Source of the DNA: CAZIVP01 sp964542915
Lineage (GTDB): Bacteria > Calditrichota > Calditrichia > Calditrichales > Calditrichaceae
Length of the DNA: 64,000 nt
Reading direction: 5' to 3'
Assembly: GCA_964542915.1 (NCBI GenBank)
Contig: CAZIVP010000001.1
Span: forward strand, 248,001 to 312,000
A program made the position numbers and the translations under genes. Positions 8,819-18,280 of this stretch are shown here, one piece after another (position 1 is the first letter of the stretch; each line of letters begins with the position of its first letter). Under the pieces are notes generated by a model that was not told the DNA's origin, searched no databases, and saw only the letters and a program-made list of their open reading frames with translations.

Positions 8819-11118
8819 ATACCGGAACGCTTAAGCAATGCTAAAACAACCAACAGGTTCAGTAGTCCAATAAAAATGGCGCTGTTCACCAATCCGAATA
8901 GCGGCACAAACAAAATACTTAATAAGAACGAACCCAATAGAGCACCGACCAAATCCATACTGTACAGTAAGCCGGCATTGACCTTATTCGATGTTACGGA
9001 TTGAATGTAAATGCGATTGGCCAGGGGAAATTGAAAACCCCCGACGGCGCCTGTTATAAGGGTTAATAATCCGAACATAAACGGGCTGAGGAATTCATTC
9101 AATAATTCAGGTTCCAATCGTGGGATCCATATAAAAAGAAGAATCAAAAATCCCATAATGAAAATGGCCAGTAGATGAACGCCTATCAACAAACGAATAT
9201 TATGTTTAACCTCTAAAAATGGTCGCTTAAAAGAGAAATACAATTGGAGCCCTGCGCTTATGGACATCCCTGCCATGAACAGAGCTATAAGTACAGCGAG
9301 CTGGTAATAGACATAACCATGGACGGATTGAAAGCCAAGGATTATGAGAATTTCAAAACCGATAAGACTGAAACCCATAGCCGCGACCGCGGCGACGACC
9401 TGGACGTGTCTTGCGGATTTTTTTCCGGTAATGTGCCGACCGATGATATACATTGTTATGAAAAGCAGTAAAATTAACGATGCACTGTATGGAAACGCCA
9501 GCCGTTCCAGTTTTTGTGCAAACATCCGCATGTTGTCTGAAAACTGCGTGCTCCATAAGACTAAATGGAAATAATAGGCCGCCGGTTTAAAATCGGTATT
9601 GACCGGTACGTCTCTGAGTCGGTTAAAAACGGTGCGTAACGTTTGGACCCGATCCGGACTCAAACGGTAGGGCAGAAAATATTCACGCACGAAACGGGTT
9701 TGAATCTCTCTCTTTTTTAATCGTCTGGTTAACGTGTCTGCATATACGGCGCCACTTTTTAAATTGGAGCCGGCAAATAAATGAAGTTGTTCGCCCGGTA
9801 AAAATTGAATACCGTCAAATACACTGTTCAGGGTTTTATAAATACACTGCAGATAGCGGGCCTGGTTCTCATTGATATAATTTTCAGAAGAGGAAACCTG
9901 AAAACTGTAAATGCCATCCGGTTTTAATCTTAATCGCACCAATTGGTAAAACTCGCGGGTATAAAAACGATTCAATTGAGCGGTTGAAGGGTCAGGTAGA
10001 TGGATGATGATCACATCGTACTGTTGTTCGGTGCGTTGTAAGAAATGGCGACCGTCTTCATATTGAAAATGTATGTTTCTGTTTTTTGGGAGGGATCGGA
10101 TATATTTGCTATACAAATCCAGGATAGATTCATCGAGCGCCACATAATCGATGCGCGTAATGGCAGCGTGCTTGTTTGCCTCGTGAATGGGGTCCACAAA
10201 ACCGCTGCCAATAATTAGTACATTTCTGGGCTTTGGATGCAGTAATAAGGCATAATGAACGGCTTCTTCAGCAGATCGATCGTCCGGAACGGTAAATAAT
10301 GCGCTTCCGTTCTGAAAAAAAGTATAGTGATCGTTGATGGAAGCCACCGCTAATCGTCCATAGCGTGATTGTTCAACACCCTGTAACTCATAACCTTGCC
10401 ACATCCGGGTTCTTAACTTATGATCGAGTTTTTGAAGACCAATGCTTAAAATGCCAAGGAGAAAAATTCCAGCTAAACCATATAAAGGGATCAGGATAGT
10501 GCGGGAACGGTGAACTAAAAGATGAAGTGCGATAAACGTATTAATGCCGGCAAGTATCAAAGAGATGGTTAACGCATCAAATTTCGGGATCAGAAGAAAG
10601 CTTGCAAGAAGGCCGCCTAATGCAGAACCGGCTGTCTCCCATACATATACATAGCCAATTGAAAAGTAAAGCCTATGATTGTTTGTTGCGGATAAATAGC
10701 GACTTGCCGCAGGAAATAATCCTCCGGCAATAAAACAGAATATACTCAATGTTATGAAGGAAATCAGAAAAATGCTTGAGATATCCGCTGTTTCTCCCCG
10801 GCTTAAGGGGAGCCAGAGAGTGATGGACCTTATGATTGTTATGGATAATGGTATGATCAATGCCATCATACCATAGAGAAACGATAAAAATAAGCGATGG
10901 AGATTCAGACCCTCAACGATTCGTCCAATAATATAACTACCGGCTGCCGTCCAAAAAAGCCAGTTAATCAACAAAATGCCAAGAGAAAGCTCATTTCCCC
11001 GGAATAAAACTATGAATTCACGCATAAACAATATTTGCGCCAATACGGCGTCAAGACCGATTGTGAAAAAAAGGAACAGAGCGAGCGGAGAAGTGCGGCC
11101 AGCCAGTCGTATTTTCAT
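8812..11118 (-). CDS. Spermidine-synthase-like membrane protein (fused MFS-type/SAM-binding)
   Basis: The 768 residues comprise an N-terminal set of membrane helices (about 1-235), a soluble methyltransferase-fold domain (about 240-470) and a C-terminal set of helices (about 535-765). The soluble part carries a nucleotide-binding-like strand and loop (NVLIIGSGFVDPIHEA), an acidic DYVALDES and a YDVIIIHLPDPSTAQLNRFY segment, matching the spermidine synthase fold embedded between transporter-like helices. Family members are widespread in environmental bacteria and their substrate is unknown. The canonical GGGDG of true spermidine synthases is altered to GSGFVDP here, so catalysis of aminopropyl transfer should not be assumed. 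The gene is convergent with and slightly overlaps the Memo-AMMECR1 gene. Confidence 0.8.
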   Translation of the reverse strand: MKIRLAGRTSPLALFLFFTIGLDAVLAQILFMREFIVLFRGNELSLGILLINWLFWTAAGSYIIGRIVEGLNLHRLFLSFLYGMMALIIPLSITIIRSITLWLPLSRGETADISSIFLISFITLSIFCFIAGGLFPAASRYLSATNNHRLYFSIGYVYVWETAGSALGGLLASFLLIPKFDALTISLILAGINTFIALHLLVHRSRTILIPLYGLAGIFLLGILSIGLQKLDHKLRTRMWQGYELQGVEQSRYGRLAVASINDHYTFFQNGSALFTVPDDRSAEEAVHYALLLHPKPRNVLIIGSGFVDPIHEANKHAAITRIDYVALDESILDLYSKYIRSLPKNRNIHFQYEDGRHFLQRTEQQYDVIIIHLPDPSTAQLNRFYTREFYQLVRLRLKPDGIYSFQVSSSENYINENQARYLQCIYKTLNSVFDGIQFLPGEQLHLFAGSNLKSGAVYADTLTRRLKKREIQTRFVREYFLPYRLSPDRVQTLRTVFNRLRDVPVNTDFKPAAYYFHLVLWSTQFSDNMRMFAQKLERLAFPYSASLILLLFITMYIIGRHITGKKSARHVQVVAAVAAMGFSLIGFEILIILGFQSVHGYVYYQLAVLIALFMAGMSISAGLQLYFSFKRPFLEVKHNIRLLIGVHLLAIFIMGFLILLFIWIPRLEPELLNEFLSPFMFGLLTLITGAVGGFQFPLANRIYIQSVTSNKVNAGLLYSMDLVGALLGSFLLSILFVPLFGLVNSAIFIGLLNLLVVLALLKRSGIQ

Positions 11119-11252
11119 ATCCGTCTGTATATGATAGAATTGTGAAATTTACGTGATGAAGCCGTTAATGGCTTCTTATAGTTTTTAAAATACTAAATGG
11201 AACATTGTTGTGCCAGCTAAGGTGAAGTAATGAAAACGGAAAAGGAGCGATC

Positions 11253-11690
11253 GTGAAAAAAAATAGTCCCGGCCTGTTAATGTGGCTAATTGTTGTTTTC
11301 GGTTTTCTGATGATTCTGAGTTCTTGTGAAGATCAAATCACATCTACCTGTAATACGGATGAGCTGTCATTTCCTCAAAACGGTCCCATTACATTTGCAA
11401 AAATTCAAGACAATGTCTTCACCCCAAAATGTGTATCATGCCACGGGGGCGCCTTAACGAATGCAGATCTTGATCTTTCGGAAGGAAATGCTTATGCAAA
11501 TTTGGTTGGGACGCCTTCAACCACGTCCAATTTGAACCGCGTCGAACCCGGAGACATCGAAAACAGCCACTTGATAGAACGGTTAACCGGAGCGAACGAT
11601 GTAGCGATTATGCCCCCCAGCGGAAAGCTTGAGCAGGCTGTAATCGATTCCATTGCCGCCTGGATTGACCGCGGCGCTTCTGAAAATTAA
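11253..11690 (+). CDS. Single-haem c-type cytochrome lipoprotein
   Basis: This is a 145-residue lipoprotein. The signal peptide ends in the lipobox LSSC with Cys25 as the lipid-modified residue. One haem-binding motif, CVSCH (residues 60-64), follows, with Met120 in VAIMPPSGKL as the likely distal ligand, and a C-terminal AWIDRGA segment typical of the planctomycete-type cytochrome C domain. GGAGCGATC precedes the ATG. It opens a group with YceI, DUF5777 and P460-type genes, all exported, so an electron-transfer role at the outer or inner membrane is inferred. The redox partner is unknown. Confidence 0.88.
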   Translation: MKKNSPGLLMWLIVVFGFLMILSSCEDQITSTCNTDELSFPQNGPITFAKIQDNVFTPKCVSCHGGALTNADLDLSEGNAYANLVGTPSTTSNLNRVEPGDIENSHLIERLTGANDVAIMPPSGKLEQAVIDSIAAWIDRGASEN

Positions 11691-11706
11691 AAATGAGGTG
11701 ATGGTT

Positions 11707-12291
11707 ATGCGGGCAAGGTTTTATGTAAAATTGTTTATCCTATTCATCTGGTTGCCCATCATTATTTCCGCAGCGGAATATCACGTCGATCAATCAGCGG
11801 ATAATATGGTTAAGTTTATTTCCGATGCCCCGATCGAAAGTTTTGAAGGTGTCACGGATAAAATAGACGGGTATTTGTACTACGAAGGCGATGATTTAAG
11901 CAATGCTTCGGCGCTGTATTTTGAAGTGGATCTCAATAGTATCGATACCGGTATCGGTTTGCGGAACCGACATATGAGGGAAAAATATTTGGAGACAGGT
12001 AAAAAGAATAACCGGTTTACACATTTTAAAGGTGAGATTATCAAAAGCGATTCGGTCGATGCCAATCAATATAATGTCGTAACCGAAGGCAATCTGTTTA
12101 TCCATGGGGTTAGCAATAAAGTAAAAGTGGAAGGTAATGTTACCAAAGAAAGTGATCGCTTACATATAAAATGCGCGTTCCCCGTTAAGCTGTCGGATTA
12201 TGACATCGAAATTCCTTCGATTATGTTTTATAAAATCGATGAAACCATGCAATTGGAACTCGATATTTATGTTAAAAAAGTTGAAAAATAA
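11707..12291 (+). CDS. Exported YceI-family protein
   Basis: YceI proteins are periplasmic lipocalin-like barrels that bind polyisoprenoids or other amphiphiles. The frame is open from 11653, overlapping the cytochrome gene, but AGGTGA at 11696-11701 lies 5 bases before the ATG at 11707, which also gives a proper signal peptide (MRARFYVKLFILFIWLPIIISA). The mature part of about 170 residues starts with EYHVDQSADNMVKFISDAPI and has the family pattern of alternating strands with NRHMREKYLET near the middle. In the FCB group YceI genes often sit beside cytochrome c and DUF5777 genes, as here. The ligand is unknown. Confidence 0.85.
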   Translation: MRARFYVKLFILFIWLPIIISAAEYHVDQSADNMVKFISDAPIESFEGVTDKIDGYLYYEGDDLSNASALYFEVDLNSIDTGIGLRNRHMREKYLETGKKNNRFTHFKGEIIKSDSVDANQYNVVTEGNLFIHGVSNKVKVEGNVTKESDRLHIKCAFPVKLSDYDIEIPSIMFYKIDETMQLELDIYVKKVEK

Positions 12292-12335
12292 GATCATCTT
12301 GATCAAAGAATAAAATTGAAATCCGGAGGTCTGTG

Positions 12336-13172
12336 GTGAAAACGCCCCTTTTATTTTTATTAAATCTGATTTTAATATTACCGCTGCACAGCCAGCCAGA
12401 TATTGAATGGGAACGAGATCGATCGGATGTGGAAACCAAGGTTGATCTTTTCCATTCCATTGAAGCAATAAACTTTCCGACCACCCAAACCATTCGTGCA
12501 GGCGAATTTGAATATGAAATTGCCCATCGATTCCAGCCGAAGATAAATGCCGAAAATGCTTTTTTCGGAATTGACGGGCCGGCTTATATACGTATGGCGC
12601 TTGCGTACGGTTTAAGTGAAGACGCCCTCATCACTTTGGGACGCAGCAGCTTACAGGATAACATCGATTTGAGGCTCAAATATAAATTATACGATATGCC
12701 GCACCATCTCTTTCCTTTTGCCCTTGCAGTGAGAGGCGGTGCAGCATGGAATACCGAAGTTGTTGATCGCGACAAAACCGATTCCAAAAATTTTCAATAC
12801 TACGGACAATTTATTGCCAATACACTCATTGGCGATAAAGTCGGCATAGGCGTTGTTCCGTCGTATCTTTATAACAGCCACATTTATTGTGAGAATCCGG
12901 AGTATTCATTTACCATCGGTAGTTACGTCCAGTGGTATATAGGCCGGATGTTCAGCTTGATCGCTGAAGGCAACATGACAGTAACCGGATTCCGCGATCG
13001 CTACGATTCATTCAATGTCGGATTCGAACTGGAAACCGGCGGGCACTTTTTTAAAATATTCGTTGGCAATAATTACGCGCTCAATCCCTCACAATATTTG
13101 GCAGGGGCGGACAAGAAATTCAGCGATTATTTACGATTGGGCTTTAATATCACACGCATTCTCAAGTTCTAA
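12336..13172 (+). CDS. DUF5777-family beta-barrel protein
   Basis: This is a roughly 278-residue exported protein with signal peptide (MKTPLLFLLNLILILPLHSQ) read from a GTG at 12336; GGAGGT at 12325-12330 lies 5 bases upstream, although GTG at 12333 is also possible. The mature protein has the amphipathic strands of an outer-membrane barrel and the family sequence PTTQTIRAGEFEYEIAHRFQ, followed by FFGIDGPAYIRMALAYGL. DUF5777 barrels occur in the FCB group next to YceI and c-type cytochromes. The function is unknown; a porin-like component of the redox group is an inference from position. Confidence 0.78.
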   Translation: MKTPLLFLLNLILILPLHSQPDIEWERDRSDVETKVDLFHSIEAINFPTTQTIRAGEFEYEIAHRFQPKINAENAFFGIDGPAYIRMALAYGLSEDALITLGRSSLQDNIDLRLKYKLYDMPHHLFPFALAVRGGAAWNTEVVDRDKTDSKNFQYYGQFIANTLIGDKVGIGVVPSYLYNSHIYCENPEYSFTIGSYVQWYIGRMFSLIAEGNMTVTGFRDRYDSFNVGFELETGGHFFKIFVGNNYALNPSQYLAGADKKFSDYLRLGFNITRILKF

Positions 13173-13223
13173 TTGTAAACAAAACAAGTCACATTAAAGG
13201 AATCAAAACAAAAGGGGGAGAAT

Positions 13224-13736
13224 ATGAAGCATCTGTTCAGATTAGTACTGATTGCCGCCCTGGGATTGGGGCTTCTTGCCTGTAGCAGCTCAAACAATGG
13301 CGACGACGGCGAAAGTGAGTTCATCGCGACGCTTGACGATTTCAAGGACTATAAGAGCTGGGCTCTGGTGGATACCGCTATGGGACCGGACCCTTTTCTG
13401 GGACAGGCTCATGGAGGCGGGCCGTTAACCCGTTCCATTTACTTTAAGGACGACGCCATGCCGCAGGACGGCGAGTATCCTAAGGGTACGATCATTTTAA
13501 AGGAGCTTACGGATGCCAATGATAATGTGGTGGGTGCATTAACCATGTTGGTGAAACGCGGCGGCGATTTTAATCCCGATGGCAACGGTTGGGAATGGTT
13601 CATGACCACCACCGATCTGGATACGGTTATGACGCAGGGTGATAATGCCACCGCCGGAGGCGGCGCATGCGCCGGATGCCATGCACAAGCTAACAGCAAT
13701 AATAACGGCACGGACTGGGTATTTTCACATCGTTAA
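13224..13736 (+). CDS. Cytochrome P460-type haem lipoprotein
   Basis: The product is a 170-residue lipoprotein with lipobox LLAC (Cys20). It has the cytochrome P460 layout: FKDYKSWALVD near the start, SIYFKDDAMPQDGEYPKGTI in the middle, and one C-terminal haem site CAGCH (residues 149-153). Lys111 in MLVKRGGDFNPDGNGWEWF could be the cross-linking lysine of true P460 haems, but this is not provable here. Classical P460 oxidises hydroxylamine or binds NO; many relatives have unknown substrates. GGGGGAG lies 6 bases before the ATG. It is the last gene of the four-gene envelope redox group and is followed by a strong terminator. Confidence 0.83.
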   Translation: MKHLFRLVLIAALGLGLLACSSSNNGDDGESEFIATLDDFKDYKSWALVDTAMGPDPFLGQAHGGGPLTRSIYFKDDAMPQDGEYPKGTIILKELTDANDNVVGALTMLVKRGGDFNPDGNGWEWFMTTTDLDTVMTQGDNATAGGGACAGCHAQANSNNNGTDWVFSHR

Positions 13737-13767
13737 CCTTTACGTTCCTAAAAAAATCGTTAAAAGA

Positions 13768-13806
13768 AACCTTCGTGGTTATTACAGTAAACCGCGAAGG
13801 TTTTTT
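13768..13806 (+). terminator. Rho-independent terminator after the P460-type gene
   Basis: AACCTTCGTGGTT (13768-13780) pairs with AACCGCGAAGGTT (13790-13802) along 13 positions with a single G-U pair, a 9-base loop and a T-run. It closes the redox group. Confidence 0.9.
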
Positions 13807-14147
13807 ATTAATAACGCTTGTGAATTTTAAGAAATATGATTGCAATAATTATGGTTGTACACACATTTATTAAATAAACAATGAAGTGAGCGCGTTATCT
13901 CAAAACCAATAAGAAGAATGGGAAAATGGATTGTCCGTACAAATGCATGGAAGATGTAAAAAGAAAAAAATATAGCTTCTCTAAATCTGCAATAATTCAA
14001 ACAAAATTTATTTTCTGGCTATTCGTTCAAACTCTATATTTTGCTTTACATTACGATATGATTAATGGTGCAACACCTGGATAAAATAGAGATGAGCTAT
14101 GTTTACTTGGCAATTACAGAAATTTGTAAAATCAACAGCGGGGCGTT
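13807..14147. other. AT-rich intergenic region before the AbgT gene
   Basis: This is 341 bases with no gene that can be supported. A 52-codon reading frame begins at 13926 (MDCPYKCMEDVKRKK), but its ribosome site is poor and the composition looks non-coding. No clear sigma-70 promoter was found before the next gene. Confidence 0.5.
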
Positions 14148-15680
14148 ATGGCTAAACAAAAAAAAGGCAACTTCAGTCCGTTGAACAAGATATTAGCCCT
14201 TGTGGAAAAAGTGGGTAACGCCTTACCCCATCCCGCCACTCTCTTCTTGTTATTTGCTATCTTGGTGATCATCCTATCGGGTATAACAAGCTTGTTTGAT
14301 ATCGCCGTAAAACACCCCGGCACGGGTGAAACGGTGCGGCCCTTTAATTTGATGTCCGTTGAAGGGTTGCATTTAATATTAACGGAAATGGTAAACAATT
14401 TTACGGGATTCGCACCGCTCGGTACCGTGCTGGTCTCCATGTTGGGTATCGGTATTGCCGAAAGTAGCGGGTTAATCGGTACGGGTTTACGACTGTTGGT
14501 CATCTCGGCGCCGAAACGTTTACTAACATTTGTGCTTGTGTTTGCAGGAATTCTTTCCAATACCGCAAGCGAGGTAGGATATGTGTTATTGGTGCCTTTG
14601 GCGGCGGTTATATTTCTGGCAGCCGGTCGGCATCCAATCGCCGGTATGGCCGCCGCTTTCGCTGGCGTCTCCGGAGGGTACAGCGCCAATCTGCTTTTGG
14701 GCACGCTCGATCCGTTACTCGCAGGCTTATCACAGGAAGCGGCCCGTATCATAGATCCAACCTATCAGGTTAATGCAGCCGCCAATTACTATTTCATGTT
14801 TGTTTCCACGTTTTTTATCGCCGCGGCGGGCACCTGGGTTACGGAAAAAATTGTAGTACCGCGGCTCGGCGAATATAAAGGCGAAGCCGAAGCGGAACCC
14901 ATACACAAGTTAACCGATGATGAGAAGCGCGGTTTGTGGTATGCGGGATTCGCGACACTGGCCATTACGGTTTTCATCCTGTTTGGCATCGTGCCCGAAG
15001 ACGGCTACTTAAGGCATGCAGAAACCGGAAGCGTTTTACATTCGCCCTTTTTAAACGGGATAGTGGCCTTCATTTTCATCTTTGCAGGTATCGGAGGCGT
15101 AGCCTATGGCTTAGGAGCGCGGACATACAAAAACGACACTCAGGTCATGAAAGGCATGGGCAAAGCCATGGAGACCCTGGGCATTTATATCGTCCTTGTC
15201 TTTTTTGCAGCGCAGTTCGTCGCTTACTTTAAATGGACCAATCTCGGCATCATCATGGCCATTGAGGGCGCAGCATTACTAAAAGCGATGGGCCTGGGCA
15301 GCGTGCCTTTAATGATCGCCTTTATTCTGCTGTCGGCTGTAATTAATATGTTTATGGGCAGCGCCTCGGCTAAATGGGCCATTATGGCGCCGGTATTTAT
15401 TCCAATGTTTATGTTGCTCGGGTATTCACCGGAGTTGGTACAGGCCACCTATCGCGTGGGAGACAGCGTCACCAATATCATTGCGCCGATGATGTCTTAC
15501 TTTGCATTGATTGTGGCATTTATGGAACGCTATGATAAAAACGCCGGCATCGGGACGGTGATCTCGACTATGTTGCCCTACACGATGGTGTTCTTCGTTA
15601 TATGGAGTATCCTGTTGATCGTTTTTCTCATGGTAGGTATTCCGGTTGGTCCGGATGCGCCGCTTTACATTAATAATTAG
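14148..15680 (+). CDS. AbgT-family transporter
   Basis: This is a 510-residue inner-membrane transporter of the AbgT family, known for p-aminobenzoyl-glutamate uptake in Escherichia coli and for sulfonamide or antimetabolite export in other members. The N-terminus LNKILALVEKVGNALPHPAT is characteristic, followed by about 11-12 membrane helices and conserved stretches SEVGYVLLVPLAAVIFLAAG and GSASAKWAIMAPVFIPM. Length matches the family. It stands alone, downstream of a long intergenic region and followed by a hairpin. Substrate and direction cannot be told from sequence. Confidence 0.92.
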   Translation: MAKQKKGNFSPLNKILALVEKVGNALPHPATLFLLFAILVIILSGITSLFDIAVKHPGTGETVRPFNLMSVEGLHLILTEMVNNFTGFAPLGTVLVSMLGIGIAESSGLIGTGLRLLVISAPKRLLTFVLVFAGILSNTASEVGYVLLVPLAAVIFLAAGRHPIAGMAAAFAGVSGGYSANLLLGTLDPLLAGLSQEAARIIDPTYQVNAAANYYFMFVSTFFIAAAGTWVTEKIVVPRLGEYKGEAEAEPIHKLTDDEKRGLWYAGFATLAITVFILFGIVPEDGYLRHAETGSVLHSPFLNGIVAFIFIFAGIGGVAYGLGARTYKNDTQVMKGMGKAMETLGIYIVLVFFAAQFVAYFKWTNLGIIMAIEGAALLKAMGLGSVPLMIAFILLSAVINMFMGSASAKWAIMAPVFIPMFMLLGYSPELVQATYRVGDSVTNIIAPMMSYFALIVAFMERYDKNAGIGTVISTMLPYTMVFFVIWSILLIVFLMVGIPVGPDAPLYINN

Positions 15681-15706
15681 TGCGGGTGCCAAGGTTGCTA
15701 AATCAT

Positions 15707-15741
15707 GAGCCATCCGACGAATTTAAATCCTCGGATGGCTC
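15707..15741. terminator. Hairpin between convergent abgT-like and bcp genes
   Basis: GAGCCATCCGA and TCGGATGGCTC form a perfect 11-bp stem with a 13-base loop between two convergent genes. No good T-run follows on either strand, so it may be a weak bidirectional terminator or an mRNA 3'-end stabiliser. Confidence 0.55.
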
Positions 15742-15776
15742 AAATGTATCGGATGTGATCCCATGAAGACCTTCGG

Positions 15777-16247
15777 TCAAGCCTTCCGTAATTCATTTAG
15801 ATCGTTAAGAACTTCTTCATGATGGGCTTTAACGCTCACTTTGGGATACACCCGCACAACCTTGCCGTCCGGATCGATAATAAATGTGGAACGGGCAATC
15901 CCCATATACTCCCGCCCATACATGTTCTTTTTCTGCCAAACCCCGTAGCGCTCACACACATCGCTTTGTTCATCGCTTAACAGATCAAAATCAATCTGTT
16001 CTTTTTCGGCAAATTTTTTTTGGCGTTCGACGCTGTCTTTACTGACGCCGAGAACGACCGCATCGGCGTTTTTAAAGTCGGATAGCGCTGTCTGAAAGTT
16101 CCGCGTCTCCGTTGTACAGCCGGATGTCATGGCTTTAGGATAAAAATATAAAATGACCCACTTACCTTTTAAATCGGCTAACGCGATGGTTTTGCCATCC
16201 TGATTCGCGAGCTTGAACTCGGGGGCTTGCTGACCTTCATCGATCAT
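15777..16247 (-). CDS. bcp: Peroxiredoxin of the Bcp/PrxQ type
   Basis: The protein is a 156-residue thiol peroxidase that reduces peroxides with electrons from thioredoxin. Two in-frame ATGs are available; AAGGAG lies 7 bases before the second one (16247) and only one base before the first, so the second is chosen. The peroxidatic Cys is Cys44 in YPKAMTSGCTTETRNF. The Escherichia coli Bcp resolving Cys five residues later is absent (Arg here); Cys in SDVCERYGVW is a candidate resolving residue as in other PrxQ proteins. It is convergent with the AbgT gene and downstream of the SGNH/TPR gene on the same strand. Confidence 0.94.
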   Translation of the reverse strand: MIDEGQQAPEFKLANQDGKTIALADLKGKWVILYFYPKAMTSGCTTETRNFQTALSDFKNADAVVLGVSKDSVERQKKFAEKEQIDFDLLSDEQSDVCERYGVWQKKNMYGREYMGIARSTFIIDPDGKVVRVYPKVSVKAHHEEVLNDLNELRKA

Positions 16248-16327
16248 GATCATTCTCCTTATATTATAAACATTTCGCTATGGTGTTTGACAATTATGAG
16301 TAGCGGGTTAACGCTTTTTTAGCCCAA

Positions 16328-18280
16328 TTATTTCGGTTGTTGCTTCGATAATCGTTTTTGAAGGATTATTGCAGGCTGATAGCGGGCGTCCATGCTCAAT
16401 ACCGCTTTAACATGTTTTTGGGCTTGAGGTTGCTGTTCGTTTCGGAAGTAGGCAAGTGCAAGTAAATAATGCAGTTGTTTCAACGCTCCGGAGTTAAGAC
16501 TGTTTTGTTGCTTGTTAAGCTGCAATGCCCGCGTCAGATATTGAAGGGCGCGTTGGGGCGATTGCTCCGATCTCAGAACGGTTTGTCCGGCTTTGGCATA
16601 CAAAAAGGTTTTTTGTGGGTAATGGCGGATAGCTCTTTTGTAATAAGAGAGCGCCTTTTTCCAGTTTTCCAACTGATACCAGCTATTCCCCAAACGATTT
16701 AAGGCCGATATGTGTGTGGAATCGTAATCCAGCACTACCCGGAATTCCCTGATCGCGCGATGCAATAACGATTGTTCTGTGAAATAATCGCCCAGTCGAA
16801 AATGAGCGCCGTCCCAATACAGGTCGTTTGCAAGATAAGAAGAAGCGACTTTACGGATTTCAGGATAGGGCATGTCCGGTAATGTAAAACGATTGTGCTT
16901 GACAAAAGGGGGCCTGTTTAACAGTTCTTCAATTTTGAGTGCACCGATGCACACATCCAGCTCGGTGTACAGTGCTTGCCAATCCTTCATTTGAATAGTC
17001 TTTTGAATCCGTTGCCCCGCTAATATATCCGCCAGTTGTCTCAAAAAGGTTCGCGCCATGAGGCGGTAACCAAGATCGTTGGGATGGAGGTGCTCCAGAA
17101 AGAGGTTGTTGCCCGGTATGTGATCCTGCGAGAAATCTCGAAAGGACGAATCGATTTCGGCGAGACTACAGCTGTGCTTATTCGCAGTGCGACGGATAAT
17201 GGCGTTCATATAGGTCGGTGCCCGGAACGGAACAGCGTCCCAATCCCGTGCTTTTCGAAAGTGAATGTACGCTCGTTCGGCTTGACCGGTTTGCAAATAA
17301 CAGCGGCCCAGTTGAAAGTGAACCGTTGCGAGCAGAGAATCCGATTTCAGCATCGTTTTATAGACGGATATGGCACGGCGCCACGTGCCGCTTTTTTGCA
17401 ACTGACGCCCCTCTTCAAACTGTTCCTTTAAATGTGCGTTTTTTGTTATTTTGTCTCCATCATCCAATGGTTGCTGATCTTTGAGGTTACTTGTTAAAGT
17501 ACTCAGGAGGACCGGGATTTCATTCTGCTTTAATGTCCGCAGGATGTGATCCAGATTTTGCTCGAAATTATGTTTTGTTCGCCGGACGATTGCACCGTCG
17601 GGTGGAATATACGCTTTGCCGATCATCGCCTCCATGAGCGTTGGTTGGTTTCCGCTTTGTCCGGCGTCGGATTTCAGTCGTTGTGCTATCGTTGCTACGG
17701 CACTACTGACAAGCTGGTATGTGCGCAGGGTTCGGATGTGCAGTAAGCTCTGAATCAAAGTCGGTGACTGCCCCAACCATTCGTTTGATGCCAGACCAAG
17801 GGCGCCGTAAAACTCATTGTGGCCCATATAGATCACGACGGCGTCGGGTTCCAGCTTAACGATTTTATCGATCATAAAGCGTACCGCATGCGAATTAACG
17901 GCCGACATTCCAAGATTAAGCACTTCAACTGTAGGGGCGGGAAATTGGCGTTCGAGATTTTTTTGCAGAAAATACGGGAAATTAATGTTAACTTCGAAGG
18001 GGAAACCTGCGGTCGTGGAGCCGCCCAGACAAACAAGTCGTAGTCCGTCGGCAGGCTTTTGCTTCAGAAATGTTTGGGTAATGGCTTCCGGCGTGGCGAT
18101 CCTTGCCGAAGTAAAAAACAATCGCGGATACTGTCGGTTTATCCGATACTGACGATCATTCACAGGTTGATAGAGTGGGTAGCCGGTTCCAAAGCCGCTA
18201 AGCCTCAGGATGCTCTCCAGCAGTATGAAGAACATCAGCGGTATCAGAAACAGCGAAGCAAAAAATAATTTTTGTTTCAT
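16328..18280 (-). CDS. SGNH/GDSL-type hydrolase with TPR repeats, membrane-anchored
   Basis: The 650-residue protein has one N-terminal hydrophobic segment (about 5-25), then an SGNH-hydrolase-like domain: Ser88 in VCLGGSTTAGFPF (block I), Gly in VLNLGMSAVNS (block II), Asn in VIYMGHNEFYGALG (block III) and a His/Asp pair in FLEHLHPNDLGYR (block V). A TPR pair is inserted between blocks III and V (about 280-345), and three or four more TPRs fill the C-terminus (about 495-645). SGNH plus TPR proteins of this kind are common in environmental FCB bacteria and may act on O-acetyl groups of glycans. The substrate is unknown. It shares strand and spacing with bcp 80 bases downstream. Confidence 0.8.
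   Translation of the reverse strand: MKQKLFFASLFLIPLMFFILLESILRLSGFGTGYPLYQPVNDRQYRINRQYPRLFFTSARIATPEAITQTFLKQKPADGLRLVCLGGSTTAGFPFEVNINFPYFLQKNLERQFPAPTVEVLNLGMSAVNSHAVRFMIDKIVKLEPDAVVIYMGHNEFYGALGLASNEWLGQSPTLIQSLLHIRTLRTYQLVSSAVATIAQRLKSDAGQSGNQPTLMEAMIGKAYIPPDGAIVRRTKHNFEQNLDHILRTLKQNEIPVLLSTLTSNLKDQQPLDDGDKITKNAHLKEQFEEGRQLQKSGTWRRAISVYKTMLKSDSLLATVHFQLGRCYLQTGQAERAYIHFRKARDWDAVPFRAPTYMNAIIRRTANKHSCSLAEIDSSFRDFSQDHIPGNNLFLEHLHPNDLGYRLMARTFLRQLADILAGQRIQKTIQMKDWQALYTELDVCIGALKIEELLNRPPFVKHNRFTLPDMPYPEIRKVASSYLANDLYWDGAHFRLGDYFTEQSLLHRAIREFRVVLDYDSTHISALNRLGNSWYQLENWKKALSYYKRAIRHYPQKTFLYAKAGQTVLRSEQSPQRALQYLTRALQLNKQQNSLNSGALKQLHYLLALAYFRNEQQPQAQKHVKAVLSMDARYQPAIILQKRLSKQQPK

Noticed and set aside
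13926..14084. Small plus-strand frame of 52 codons upstream of the AbgT gene
   Set aside because: No good ribosome site, no recognisable features and AT-rich non-coding composition.
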